A stretch of 64,000 nucleotides of DNA. Origin: Sphingobium sp. 15-1 (lineage in GTDB: Bacteria; Pseudomonadota; Alphaproteobacteria; Sphingomonadales; Sphingomonadaceae). The position numbers were made by a program, and so were the translations under genes. Below, piece after piece: positions 52,095 to 59,986 of this stretch (position 1 is its first letter; each line of letters starts with the position of its first letter). The stretch spans positions 3,266,001 through 3,330,000 of the forward strand of contig NZ_JABXJG010000001.1 of assembly GCF_013375535.1 (NCBI RefSeq), in the 5' to 3' direction. Below the pieces are notes generated by a model. The model was not told where the DNA came from, made no database searches, and saw nothing but the letters and a program-made list of their open reading frames with translations.

Positions 52095-53069
52095 ATGACC
52101 CAGCTCAACCCGCTCACCGTCGCCGTGCAGATGGACCCGATGGAGGGGATCAAGATCGGCGGCGATTCGACCTTCCACATCATGCTGGCGGGACAGGCGC
52201 GGGGGCATCGCCTCTATCATTATCTCGCCACCGATCTCACTTACCGTGATGGCCGCGTGCTGGCCAGGGCGCGTCCCGTGAAGGTGCAGAAGGTCGAGGG
52301 CGATCATTATGTCTTCGGCGCGCCGGAAACGCTCGACCTTGGCCGCGACGTCGACGTCGTGCTGATGCGGCAGGACCCGCCCTTCGACCTGAGCTACATC
52401 ACCGCCACCCACCTTCTGGAGCGCGTGCAGGAAGAAACGCTGGTGGTGAACGACCCCGCTTCCGTCCGCAACGCGCCGGAAAAGCTGTTCGTGCTCGATT
52501 ATGCGCGCTTCATGCCGCCGACCATGATCACCCGCGACCTGGAGGAAGTGAAGAGCTTCCTCGCCCAGCATAGCGAAGTCGTGGTGAAGCCGCTCTACGG
52601 CAATGCGGGCAACGCCGTCTTCCATGTCGGGCGGTCCGGCGCGAATCTGTCCGCGCTGGTGGAACTGTTCAAATCCTCCTGGGTCGAGCCTTTCATGGTC
52701 CAGGCCTTCATCCCCGGCGTCGCTGAAGGCGACAAGCGCATCGTGCTGGTCGACGGCGAAGTCGCGGGCGCGGTCAACCGCATCCCCGGCGCGGGCGAGA
52801 TCCGCTCCAACCTCGCCGTCGGCGGTTCGGCGGCGAAAACCGTCCTCACCGAGCGCGAACTGGAAATCTGCGAAGCCCTCGGGCCTGAACTCAAGCGGCG
52901 CGGCCTGCTGTTCGTCGGCATCGACGTGATCGGCGGCGAATGGCTGACGGAGATCAACGTGACGTCCCCGACGGGCATCGTCTCGATCGACGCGTTCAAC
53001 GGCACCGACACCGGCGGCATGATCTGGGACGCGATCGACGCCCGGCTGGCGGCGCGGGCGGCCGCCTGA
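52095..53069 (+). CDS. gshB: Glutathione synthetase
   Basis: ATP-grasp enzyme of 324 residues that joins gamma-glutamylcysteine and glycine. Features: VAVQMDPMEGIKIGGDSTFHIMLAGQ at the N-terminus, VVKPLYGNAGNAVFHV (ATP-binding), RIVLVDGEVAGAVNRIP and VGIDVIGGEWLTEINVTSPTG. Length is normal. It follows the rsmI-yraN unit after the family F repeat, so it may have its own promoter; dedA is 13 bp downstream. Confidence 0.96.
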   Translation: MTQLNPLTVAVQMDPMEGIKIGGDSTFHIMLAGQARGHRLYHYLATDLTYRDGRVLARARPVKVQKVEGDHYVFGAPETLDLGRDVDVVLMRQDPPFDLSYITATHLLERVQEETLVVNDPASVRNAPEKLFVLDYARFMPPTMITRDLEEVKSFLAQHSEVVVKPLYGNAGNAVFHVGRSGANLSALVELFKSSWVEPFMVQAFIPGVAEGDKRIVLVDGEVAGAVNRIPGAGEIRSNLAVGGSAAKTVLTERELEICEALGPELKRRGLLFVGIDVIGGEWLTEINVTSPTGIVSIDAFNGTDTGGMIWDAIDARLAARAAA

Positions 53070-53082
53070 GCCACGTCGCATC

Positions 53083-53682
53083 ATGACCGACTGGGTTCTC
53101 CGCCTGATCGACGCGGGCGGCTATTGGGGCATTTTCGCCCTGATGGTGATCGAGAATATCTTTCCGCCGATCCCCTCCGAACTCATCATGGGCATCGGCG
53201 GCATCCGCGTCGGGCAGGGGCGGATGGAGATGGGCTGGCTGCTGTTCGCGGGCACGGTGGGCACGACCGTCGGCAATTATTTCTGGTATCTGATCGGCCA
53301 TATATTGGGCTTCGGCCGACTGAAGCCGATCGTCGACCGCTATGGCCGCTGGGCGACGCTGGAATGGAAGGATGTGGAGGCGTTGGACCATATCTTCGGC
53401 AAATATGGCCAGATCGTCGTGTTCGTCTTCCGCTTCATGCCCGCCTTCCGCACGATGATCTCGCTGCCCGCCGGACTGTTCCGCATGGGGCATGTCCGCT
53501 TCCTGCTGTGGACCAGCGGCGGCGCGCTGGTGTGGAATATCATCCTCGCCTATGCGGGCTACATATTGGGCCAGAATTTCAGGGACATCGACCGCTATGT
53601 GGGGCCTGTGGCGACAGCCTGTGTGGTGGGGGCGGTCATTTTCTACCTTTGGCGGCTGGCGACCTGGAAGCCGAGGGGGTAG
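53083..53682 (+). CDS. DedA family membrane protein
   Basis: Inner-membrane protein of 199 residues of the DedA/SNARE-associated family. Membrane segments at about 15-35, 45-70, 135-160 and 170-190; signature FALMVIENIFPPIPSELIMGIGGI and RFMPAFRTMISLPAGLFRM with the key Arg. Family members are proposed to be lipid flippases or proton-dependent transporters. Start ATG 53083, cotranscribed with gshB. Convergent with xerC. Confidence 0.92.
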   Translation: MTDWVLRLIDAGGYWGIFALMVIENIFPPIPSELIMGIGGIRVGQGRMEMGWLLFAGTVGTTVGNYFWYLIGHILGFGRLKPIVDRYGRWATLEWKDVEALDHIFGKYGQIVVFVFRFMPAFRTMISLPAGLFRMGHVRFLLWTSGGALVWNIILAYAGYILGQNFRDIDRYVGPVATACVVGAVIFYLWRLATWKPRG

Positions 53683-53705
53683 AGTTCGTCCCGTTTGAGT
53701 TGAAG

Positions 53706-53773
53706 CGTGTTCCTGCGCAGGCAGGAACCCAGTTCCAACGTTTCAACTGGGTTCCTGCCTGCGCAGGAACACG
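53706..53773. repeat. Family A facing palindrome pair (TTCCTGC variant)
   Basis: Left arm 53706-53735 and right arm 53744-53773, using the CGTGTTCCTGCGCAGGCAGG variant. At the convergent dedA/xerC junction. Confidence 0.9.
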
Positions 53774-53781
53774 GTGTGCAA

Positions 53782-54678
53782 TCACGCCCGAGGATGCGCA
53801 TTGCGATAAATATCAAGCAGATGCGCCGCATCCACCTGCGTATAGATTTGCGTCGAGGACAGGCTGGCATGCCCCAGCAGCTCCTGCAGCGACCGCAAAT
53901 CCGCGCCGCGCCCCAGCAGATGCGTCGCGAAGCTGTGCCGCAGCGCATGCGGCGTCGTCCGGTCCGACAGCCCCAGCCGCCCCCGCGCGCCCTGCACCGC
54001 CCGGCGGATCAGCGCCGGCGACAGCGGCCCGCCCCGCGCGCCCCGGAACAGCGCGGCATCCTTCTCCTGCCCGAAAGGACAGAGCGCCACATAGGCCTCG
54101 ATCGCGCTCCGCACCTGCGGCAGCAGCGGCACGATCCGCGTCTTGCCCCGCTTGCCCGTCACCCGCAGCGTCTCCCCCAGCGGCAGCACCGCCCCGGTCA
54201 GCCCCATCGCCTCCCCGATGCGCAGGCCCGCGCCATAAAGCAGCAGCAGCACGGCCCAGTCCCGCGCGCCGATCCATTCCTCCCGCGCCGTTTCGGCAAT
54301 GTCCCCGGCCAGCGCCACCGCCTCATCGGGCGACACGGGGCGGGGCAGGCCGCGCTTCACCCTGGGCCCTTTCAGCATCGGCACCCGCGCATCCTCGCCG
54401 CCGACGAATTTCAGGAAACCGCGCACCGCCGACAATTCCCGCGCCGCCGACACATTGCCGATCCCGTCCATCCGCCGCACCGTCAGGAAGGCGCGCAGAT
54501 CGGCCTGCTCCATCCCCGCCAGCATCGCCGCCGTCACCGCCTCGCCGCGATGCTCCTCCAGAAAGGCGACCAGCCGCTCGGCGGTCGCCACATAGGCGCG
54601 CACCGTATGCACCGACCGCCGCCGGTCGAGCGCCAGATGCCGCCGCCATTGTTCGCAAAGATCGCCCGCTGCCGTCAT
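53782..54678 (-). CDS. xerC: Tyrosine recombinase XerC
   Basis: Site-specific recombinase of 298 residues that with XerD resolves chromosome dimers at dif. The N-terminal SAM-like domain (about 10-95) and catalytic domain (about 115-290) are normal. Catalytic residues appear in GAGLRIGEAM (Arg), GKRGKTR (Lys), HALRHSFATHLL (His, Arg), LGHASLSSTQIYTQV (His and nucleophile Tyr). ATG 54678 has AAGGAC upstream. It is divergent from the MBL gene. There is no sign of a mobile element at its edges, so I treat it as housekeeping. Confidence 0.93.
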   Translation of the reverse strand: MTAAGDLCEQWRRHLALDRRRSVHTVRAYVATAERLVAFLEEHRGEAVTAAMLAGMEQADLRAFLTVRRMDGIGNVSAARELSAVRGFLKFVGGEDARVPMLKGPRVKRGLPRPVSPDEAVALAGDIAETAREEWIGARDWAVLLLLYGAGLRIGEAMGLTGAVLPLGETLRVTGKRGKTRIVPLLPQVRSAIEAYVALCPFGQEKDAALFRGARGGPLSPALIRRAVQGARGRLGLSDRTTPHALRHSFATHLLGRGADLRSLQELLGHASLSSTQIYTQVDAAHLLDIYRNAHPRA

Positions 54679-54743
54679 GCAGTCCTTGTAGGCCAGGGGA
54701 TCGCCCTTGAAAACCGCCCGAAAATGGGCACATGGGGTGGGAT

Positions 54744-55622
54744 ATGGCAACTCCCTTCGACCTGGACGATCTCCCGACCGGCACGCTGATGCGCCTTTCC
54801 CCGCTGGTGGCGCGCGTGCTGGCGCCCAATCCGTCGCCCTTCACCTATACCGGCACGCAGACCTATCTGGTGGGCGGGGAGGATGTGGCGGTGATCGATC
54901 CCGGCCCGGACGACCCGGCGCATCTCGCCGCACTGCTCGACGCGATAGACGGCCGCCCGGTCACGGCGATCCTCTGCACCCACACGCATCGCGACCACAG
55001 CCCCGCCGCCGCGCCGCTCAGCGCCAGAACCGGCGCCCCGATCATCGGCTGCGCGCCGCTGACGCTGGAGGATGACGGCCCTCGCGCCGATGCCGCGTTC
55101 GACGCTGCCTATCGCCCCGACCGGGTGCTGAAGGATGGCGACCGGCTTGGTGGCAAGGGCTGGACGCTCGCCGCGGTGGCCACGCCCGGCCACACCTCCA
55201 ACCATCTCTGCTTCGCGCTGCTGGAGGAAAAGGCCCTTTTCACCGGCGACCATGTGATGGGCTGGTCCACCAGCGTCGTCTCGCCCCCGGACGGCGACAT
55301 GACTGCCTATATGGCATCGATGCAGCGCCTGCTCGACCGGACCGATGCGGTCTATTATCCGGCGCATGGCGACGCGGTCGACAATCCGCAGCGGTTGGTG
55401 CGCGGCATGATGGGCCACCGCAAGCAGCGCGAGGGCCAGATCGTGCGCTTCCTGGAGCGTAACGGCGCGTCGGAAATCCCCGATATGGTCACGGAAATGT
55501 ACAAGGGCGTCGACCCGCGCCTCCACAGCGCGGCGGGACGCTCCGTGCTGGCGCATCTGATCGACCTCGACGGGCGCGGCATCGCCGCCGCGACGGGGGA
55601 TGGGCGATGGCAGTTGCGCTGA
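54744..55622 (+). CDS. MBL-fold metallo-hydrolase (LACTB2-like)
   Basis: Cytosolic protein of 292 residues with a metallo-beta-lactamase fold. The metal motif THTHRDHSPAA (HxHxDH), a later GHTSNHLCF and GDHVMGWSTSV are seen, and a C-terminal winged-helix-like region (about 220-290). It resembles LACTB2 ribonucleases and other hydrolases; the substrate is unknown. ATG 54744 follows GGGTGGGA; an ATG at 54732 is in frame. A tiny ORF overlaps its stop, then nadA. Confidence 0.9.
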   Translation: MATPFDLDDLPTGTLMRLSPLVARVLAPNPSPFTYTGTQTYLVGGEDVAVIDPGPDDPAHLAALLDAIDGRPVTAILCTHTHRDHSPAAAPLSARTGAPIIGCAPLTLEDDGPRADAAFDAAYRPDRVLKDGDRLGGKGWTLAAVATPGHTSNHLCFALLEEKALFTGDHVMGWSTSVVSPPDGDMTAYMASMQRLLDRTDAVYYPAHGDAVDNPQRLVRGMMGHRKQREGQIVRFLERNGASEIPDMVTEMYKGVDPRLHSAAGRSVLAHLIDLDGRGIAAATGDGRWQLR

Positions 55623-55681
55623 AACGCTTTGCCCGGCTGATCGTCAACGAGGTACTGGCCAACCGGCGCAACGCCCGCTAG
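55607..55681 (+). CDS. Possible 24-residue small protein
   Basis: An ORF of 24 codons beginning MAVALKRFARLIVNEV. It overlaps the last 16 bases of the MBL gene and ends 33 bases before nadA. It is basic and could form an amphipathic helix. A GGGGGATGGGCG stretch just upstream could serve as a ribosome site, but it also codes for the upstream protein. I cannot confirm that it is translated. Confidence 0.35.
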   Translation: MAVALKRFARLIVNEVLANRRNAR

Positions 55682-55714
55682 GGGCGCGCATGGAGGCCTG
55701 GAGGAGTGAGGCAC

Positions 55715-56701
55715 ATGACTGCGATGACCACTATCCCGCAGGGGATCGACCTGCGCGCGGAAATCGACCGGCTGCGCAAGGAACGCAACGCCGTCATCCT
55801 CGGCCATTATTACCAGAAGCCGGAAATCCAGGACTTGTCCGATTTCGTGGGCGACTCCCTGGAATTGTCGCGCAAGGCGGCGGAGACGGACGCGGACGTC
55901 ATCGCCTTCTGCGGCGTGCGCTTCATGGCGGAAACGGCGAAAATCCTCTCGCCGGAGAAGATCGTGATCCTGCCCGACATGGATGCGGGCTGCTCGCTGG
56001 AGGACAGTTGTCCACCCGCGCAGTTCAAGGCCTTCCGTGAGGCGCATCCCGATCATATCGCGCTCAGCTACATCAACTGCTCGGCGGAGGTGAAAGCGCT
56101 CAGCGACATCATCGTCACCAGCTCGTCGGCAGAAAAGATCCTCTCGCAGATTCCCAAGGACCAGAAGATCATCTTCGGCCCCGACAAGCATCTGGGCGGC
56201 TATCTGAAGCGCAAGCTCGGCCGCGACATGCTGCTCTGGCCGGGCGTCTGCATTGTGCATGAGGCGTTCAGCGAGACTGAACTGCTGAAATTGAAGGCCC
56301 AGCATCCCGACGCGCCGATCGCCGCGCATCCCGAATGCCCGCCCTATATCGTCGACCATGCCGATTATGTCGGTTCGACCAGCGGCATATTGGAATTTTC
56401 CAAGACCATGCCCGGCGACACGCTGATCGTCGCCACCGAACCGCATATCATCCACCAGATGCAAAAGGCGGTGCCGGAAAAGACCTTCATCGGCGCGCCC
56501 GGCGCGGACGGCAATTGCAACTGCAATATCTGCCCGTACATGGCGCTCAACACGATGGAGAAGCTCTACCTCGCGCTGCGCGATCTCCAGCCGCGTATCG
56601 AGATGGACGAGGAACTGCGCCTCGGCGCGAAGAAGAGCCTCGACCGCATGCTGGAAATGGCCAGCGGCACGGTCGGGCAGGGCGATTTGGGGAACCGTTG
56701 A
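55715..56701 (+). CDS. nadA: Quinolinate synthase
   Basis: [4Fe-4S] enzyme of 328 residues that condenses iminoaspartate and DHAP to quinolinate in NAD synthesis. Features: [37 protein letters not shown], the three cluster cysteines around C120 (YINCSAE), the region 200-215 and near 285 ([11 protein letters not shown]). ATG 55715 has GGAGGAG eight bases ahead. nadC lies 1 kb away across an ArsR-SRPBCC pair. No nadB is in the window, so iminoaspartate must come from another locus. Confidence 0.96.
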   Translation: MTAMTTIPQGIDLRAEIDRLRKERNAVILGHYYQKPEIQDLSDFVGDSLELSRKAAETDADVIAFCGVRFMAETAKILSPEKIVILPDMDAGCSLEDSCPPAQFKAFREAHPDHIALSYINCSAEVKALSDIIVTSSSAEKILSQIPKDQKIIFGPDKHLGGYLKRKLGRDMLLWPGVCIVHEAFSETELLKLKAQHPDAPIAAHPECPPYIVDHADYVGSTSGILEFSKTMPGDTLIVATEPHIIHQMQKAVPEKTFIGAPGADGNCNCNICPYMALNTMEKLYLALRDLQPRIEMDEELRLGAKKSLDRMLEMASGTVGQGDLGNR

Positions 56702-56712
56702 CTTGACCACCT

Positions 56713-56804
56713 CGTCACCCCGGGCTTGACCCGGGGTCCCGCTTTCTCAGGCGGGGACATGGCGACGAAGAATAGCGAGACCCCGGGTCAAGCCCGGGGT
56801 GACG
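56713..56804. repeat. Family B facing palindrome pair
   Basis: Left arm 56713-56742 and right arm 56775-56804 (CCCCGGGCTTGACCCGGGG hairpin). At the convergent junction between nadA and the SRPBCC gene. Confidence 0.9.
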
Positions 56805-56858
56805 AAGATGGGGATGGCAGGAAACCACTCATGCCCATTAAGTAGCCGATAAGGTGAG

Positions 56859-57344
56859 CTAACCCCCACCAACCTCCGCCACCAATTCCGCCACGACCTC
56901 CTCTAACTGATCCAGCCCGGAATTCGTCCCTTCCTCGAAACCGACGCCCAGATATTCATCCCGCATCGCCTTGCTCTCGAAGACGGTGTGATGGGTCAGC
57001 AATGTCCGCCCCTCCGCATCCTCGGCAAAGCTGATCGTCGTCACCATCACGGGCGATCCGGCCGCCTCGAACCGATTATCGTAGCGAATCCGCGCATTGG
57101 GCACGATCTCCAGATAGGTTCCGCCAAAGGGCGGGCCCAACTCCCCTTCGTCGCTGGTCATCTGGAACCGGAAGCGCCCGCCGACCCGGAAATCCATCTC
57201 GCACTTCGTCAGCGGCCAGCCGACCGGCCCGAACCAGCGCTTCACATGCACCGGATCGGCATGGGCGGCGAAGACCAGATGCGCGGGCGCGTCGATCAGC
57301 CGGGTAATGAAAATCTCACGCACCGATTCGGGTTCGTCGCTCAT
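56859..57344 (-). CDS. SRPBCC (AHSA1-like) domain protein
   Basis: Cytosolic protein of 161 residues of the START/Bet v1-like AHSA1 (activator of Hsp90) group. Features: ARLIDAPAHLVF-type N-terminus (here ITRLIDAPAHLVFAAHADPVHVKRWFGP), GGRFRFQM and GGTYLEIVPNARI. It overlaps the ArsR gene by 4 bp, an association common in many bacteria, in which ArsR controls an SRPBCC gene. The ligand is unknown. Start ATG 57344. Confidence 0.9.
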   Translation of the reverse strand: MSDEPESVREIFITRLIDAPAHLVFAAHADPVHVKRWFGPVGWPLTKCEMDFRVGGRFRFQMTSDEGELGPPFGGTYLEIVPNARIRYDNRFEAAGSPVMVTTISFAEDAEGRTLLTHHTVFESKAMRDEYLGVGFEEGTNSGLDQLEEVVAELVAEVGGG

Positions 57345-57679
57345 GATTCCTCTCCATTCAGATAGGCTTCCAGCCGGTCGTAGCTGGCGTTCCAAAAGGC
57401 TTCATAATCGCCCAGCCATTGCGCCGCCGCCTGTAGCGGAGCCGGTTCCAGCCGCACCGGCCGGGTCTGCGCGGCCCGCCCCCGCGATACCAGCCCGGCC
57501 TGCTCCAATATCTTCAGATGCTTGGAAACGGTCGGCTGGGTAAGGCCTGACGGCTCGACCAGCGCGTTCACCGTCACTTCGCCCCTCGCGAGACGGTTGA
57601 GGATCGCCCGGCGCGTGGGATCGGCCAAAGCGCTGAAAATCCGGTCAAGCTCGGCGGGTTGCAAAATATCGCTCTCCAT
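57341..57679 (-). CDS. ArsR family transcription regulator
   Basis: Winged-helix repressor of 112 residues: LDRIFSALADPTRRAILNRLARGEVTVNAL, then the recognition helix LTQPTVSKHLKILEQAGLVSRG. It has no metal-binding cysteines of ArsR/SmtB, so it probably senses something else. A palindromic operator lies just ahead of the start (57681-57702), pointing to self-control. It is followed by the SRPBCC gene with 4-bp overlap; nadC is divergent. Confidence 0.93.
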   Translation of the reverse strand: MESDILQPAELDRIFSALADPTRRAILNRLARGEVTVNALVEPSGLTQPTVSKHLKILEQAGLVSRGRAAQTRPVRLEPAPLQAAAQWLGDYEAFWNASYDRLEAYLNGEES

Positions 57680-57680
57680 C

Positions 57681-57721
57681 TATATAGCTAAAAGGCTATA
57701 TAATGAAGGAGGGGCTGTCAA
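57681..57721 (-). promoter_or_regulatory. ArsR operator and promoter
   Basis: TATATAGC (57681-57688) and GCTATATA (57695-57702) form a perfect inverted repeat with a 6-nt spacer. On the minus strand TTGACA (57721-57716) and TATAGC (57700-57695, spacer 15) make a possible promoter. The transcript would have only a few bases before the ATG at 57679. Confidence 0.7.
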
Positions 57722-57751
57722 CCGCCCGCCGACTATGCCACATCGCTGGCC

Positions 57752-58615
57752 ATGACCGCTGATTCTTCCGCCTTTTCGCTCCCTGGCTTCGATCTCGACG
57801 CCTTCATCGCCTCCACCCTGGCGGAAGATCTCGGCCCGGATGGCCGCGACGTCACCAGCGAGGCGGTGATCCCCGCCGACGCGATCTTCGATGGGGTGAT
57901 GGACAGCCGCGACGCGGTGACGCTGGCGGGCCTGCCGATCGCCGCCGCTTTCTTCCGCGTGCTCGACCCGGATGTGGAGATCGAGCTGTTGAAACAGGAT
58001 GGCGACCGCGTTCCCGCGGGCACCGACATCCTACGCATCCGGGGCAAGGCCCGCGCCATGCTGACGGCCGAGCGCTCCGCTCTCAACACCGTCCAGCATC
58101 TGACCGGCATCGCCACCATGACCCGCGCTTATGTCGACGCGATCCTGGGCACGGGCGCGACCCTGCTCGACACGCGCAAGACCATTCCGGGCCTGCGCAT
58201 GCTGGAGAAATATGCGACCCGCATGGGCGGCGCGACCAATCACCGCATGGGCCTGTGGGATGCGGCGATGATCAAGGACAATCATGTCGCCGTCGCCGGA
58301 TCGGTCGAGGAAGCCGTCCGCCGCGCCGCCGCCGCGGGCATCGCCAGCATCATCGTGGAGGTCGACCGTATCGACCAGATCGAACCGGCGCTTGCCGCCG
58401 GAGCGACGCATCTGCTGCTCGACAATATGGATGCGCCCACCTTGCGCGGGGCGGTCACGCTGGTCGGCGGGCGCGTGCCGACCGAAGCCTCGGGCGGCGT
58501 CACGCTCGACACCATCCGCGCCAAGGCGGAAACCGGCGTCACCTATATCAGCGTCGGCCGCCTCACCCAGTCGGCGCCCGCCGCCGACATCGGGCTGGAT
58601 TTTGCTTTTGCATAA
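57752..58615 (+). CDS. nadC: Nicotinate-nucleotide pyrophosphorylase
   Basis: Cytosolic enzyme of 287 residues that converts quinolinate and PRPP to nicotinate mononucleotide and CO2. Features: LAEDLGPDGRDVTSEAVI, SALNTVQHLTGIATMTRAYVDA, LLDTRKTIPGLRMLEKYATRMGGATNHRMGLWDAAMIKDNH and EASGGVTLDTIRAKAETGV. It uses the product of nadA nearby. It is divergent from arsR; the RNase T2 gene follows by 11 bp. Confidence 0.97.
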   Translation: MTADSSAFSLPGFDLDAFIASTLAEDLGPDGRDVTSEAVIPADAIFDGVMDSRDAVTLAGLPIAAAFFRVLDPDVEIELLKQDGDRVPAGTDILRIRGKARAMLTAERSALNTVQHLTGIATMTRAYVDAILGTGATLLDTRKTIPGLRMLEKYATRMGGATNHRMGLWDAAMIKDNHVAVAGSVEEAVRRAAAAGIASIIVEVDRIDQIEPALAAGATHLLLDNMDAPTLRGAVTLVGGRVPTEASGGVTLDTIRAKAETGVTYISVGRLTQSAPAADIGLDFAFA

Positions 58616-58626
58616 GGATCGGGCCG

Positions 58627-59427
58627 TTGCTTAAAGTTGCGGGGCTATTGCTCCTGCTCGCAGCGCCTGGAACCGCTCTGGCGCAAGCGGCGCAATGCAG
58701 CCCCCCAACCCAGCCGCCCCGCCCGCGTCCCGACCTGCCGAACGCCGATCAGCCGCGCCGCTTGCTCCCGATCGGCGGCTACACGTTGGCCCTCACCTGG
58801 TCGCCGCAATATTGCGCAGACGCCAGGGGCCGTGGCGATGCCTTCCAATGCGGCGGCCGCAGCGGGCGTTTCGGCTTCACCCTGCACGGTCTCTGGCCCG
58901 ATGGCGCGGGTAAGGACTGGCCGCAATATTGCCGCGCAACCGACCTGCTGCCGCGCCCGGTGATCCGCCAGAATCTCTGCTCGACGCCTTCGGCTCAGCT
59001 CCTTCAGCATGAATGGGCCAAGCACGGCACCTGCATGACGACGAAGCCGGAGCTGTATTTCAACCTCTCCCGCGCCCTCTATCAATCGATCCGCTATCCC
59101 GACATGACCGGGCTTGCCCGCCGGAAAACGCTGTCGGTGGGGCAGTTCGCCCAGGCCTTCGCCGCCGCCAACAAGGGCATGCGCGCCGATATGATGCGCG
59201 TCACCACGACCCGCGACAACAAGCTGAGCGAAGTGTGGCTTTGCATGGACAAGACGCTGGAGTTCGCCCGCTGTCCCGCGCATCAGGGCGGCGTGAGCAA
59301 CAAGGCCAGGCTGCGTATCGCGCCCGGCCCGAACATCCCCAATCCGAAGCGTGCCGTTCCGGCGCCAGCACCCCGTTCAGGCCTGATCCTCGACCTCGAT
59401 CCCCATGCTGAAGTGCCGAAGGACTGA
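58627..59427 (+). CDS. Secreted ribonuclease T2
   Basis: Periplasmic or secreted RNase of 266 residues, cutting RNA through 2',3'-cyclic phosphates. Signal peptide about 1-21 (LLLLLAAPGTALAQA), a Pro-rich linker, then the RNase T2 core (about 45-235) with both catalytic boxes: FTLHGLWPD (CAS I) and HEWAKHGTC (CAS II). Several Cys should form disulfides. I start at TTG 58627, which has AAGGAT upstream and gives the signal peptide; no ATG is near. Confidence 0.9.
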   Translation: MLKVAGLLLLLAAPGTALAQAAQCSPPTQPPRPRPDLPNADQPRRLLPIGGYTLALTWSPQYCADARGRGDAFQCGGRSGRFGFTLHGLWPDGAGKDWPQYCRATDLLPRPVIRQNLCSTPSAQLLQHEWAKHGTCMTTKPELYFNLSRALYQSIRYPDMTGLARRKTLSVGQFAQAFAAANKGMRADMMRVTTTRDNKLSEVWLCMDKTLEFARCPAHQGGVSNKARLRIAPGPNIPNPKRAVPAPAPRSGLILDLDPHAEVPKD

Positions 59428-59471
59428 AATTTCCCCGTCTGATTGTGCGGGGGGTGATCGATTCAAACGTT

Positions 59472-59534
59472 GGAACTGGGCTCTCGCGAGCCACTTGTCT
59501 CGTTCGCGTTCCTGCGCAGGCAGGAACCCAGTCC
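59472..59534. repeat. Rearranged family A unit with 25-nt insertion
   Basis: GGAACTGGGCTC is followed by a 25-nt element (59484-59508), 20 of 25 identical to the insertions elsewhere, then by TTCCTGCGCAGGCAGGAACC in left-arm orientation. It lies at the convergent junction between the RNase and DUF4112 genes. Confidence 0.75.
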
Positions 59535-59544
59535 CGACCTCACC

Positions 59545-59967
59545 CTAACCCTCGACAATCACCGTCGAGGGATGATGCCGGTCCAGATGCTTGCGGATGA
59601 TCCGCAGATTCTTCGTGTTGGACTTGTAGAAAAAGTCGAAAATATCCCCGGCGAAGGGAATGGCGCCGATCAAAGTGTCGAAGCCGACATTGGCCGCCAT
59701 GCGGGTAAGCTGCCATTTCGACATGCCCAGGTTCCGCGCTTCCCAGACGATCCACGCGCCCATCGTCGCCGTCGCGAAATCGCCCACCACCGGGATCAGG
59801 CCGACCAGAGTGTCCAGCCCGACCCGCCTGTTGGTGCCGGGCACAACGAACAGCCCCTCCAGCAGCGCCTCCATCGCCTCGATCCGCTTGCGGACTGAAG
59901 CGGGATCGCGGCCGAATCCCGGCATGTCGCGTATGATCCGGTCGAACTGGTCCTGCGAAATCGCCAT
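59545..59967 (-). CDS. DUF4112 family protein
   Basis: Small membrane-associated protein of 140 residues. It has the DUF4112 pattern, a repeat of two similar hydrophobic hairpins: VGLDTLVGLIPVVGDFATA and VGFDTLIGAIPFAGDIFDFF, each with a GxxP turn and a conserved Asp. No function is known for the family. It stands between the RNase and the binding lipoprotein (20 bp after the latter's stop), so the two may be cotranscribed. Confidence 0.9.
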   Translation of the reverse strand: MAISQDQFDRIIRDMPGFGRDPASVRKRIEAMEALLEGLFVVPGTNRRVGLDTLVGLIPVVGDFATATMGAWIVWEARNLGMSKWQLTRMAANVGFDTLIGAIPFAGDIFDFFYKSNTKNLRIIRKHLDRHHPSTVIVEG

Positions 59968-59986
59968 CGAATATCCTCCAGCAACC

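Noticed and set aside
53782..54678. Tyrosine recombinase as an integrase of a mobile island
   Set aside because: Size and motifs fit housekeeping XerC. There are no direct repeats, tRNA or foreign-looking genes next to it.
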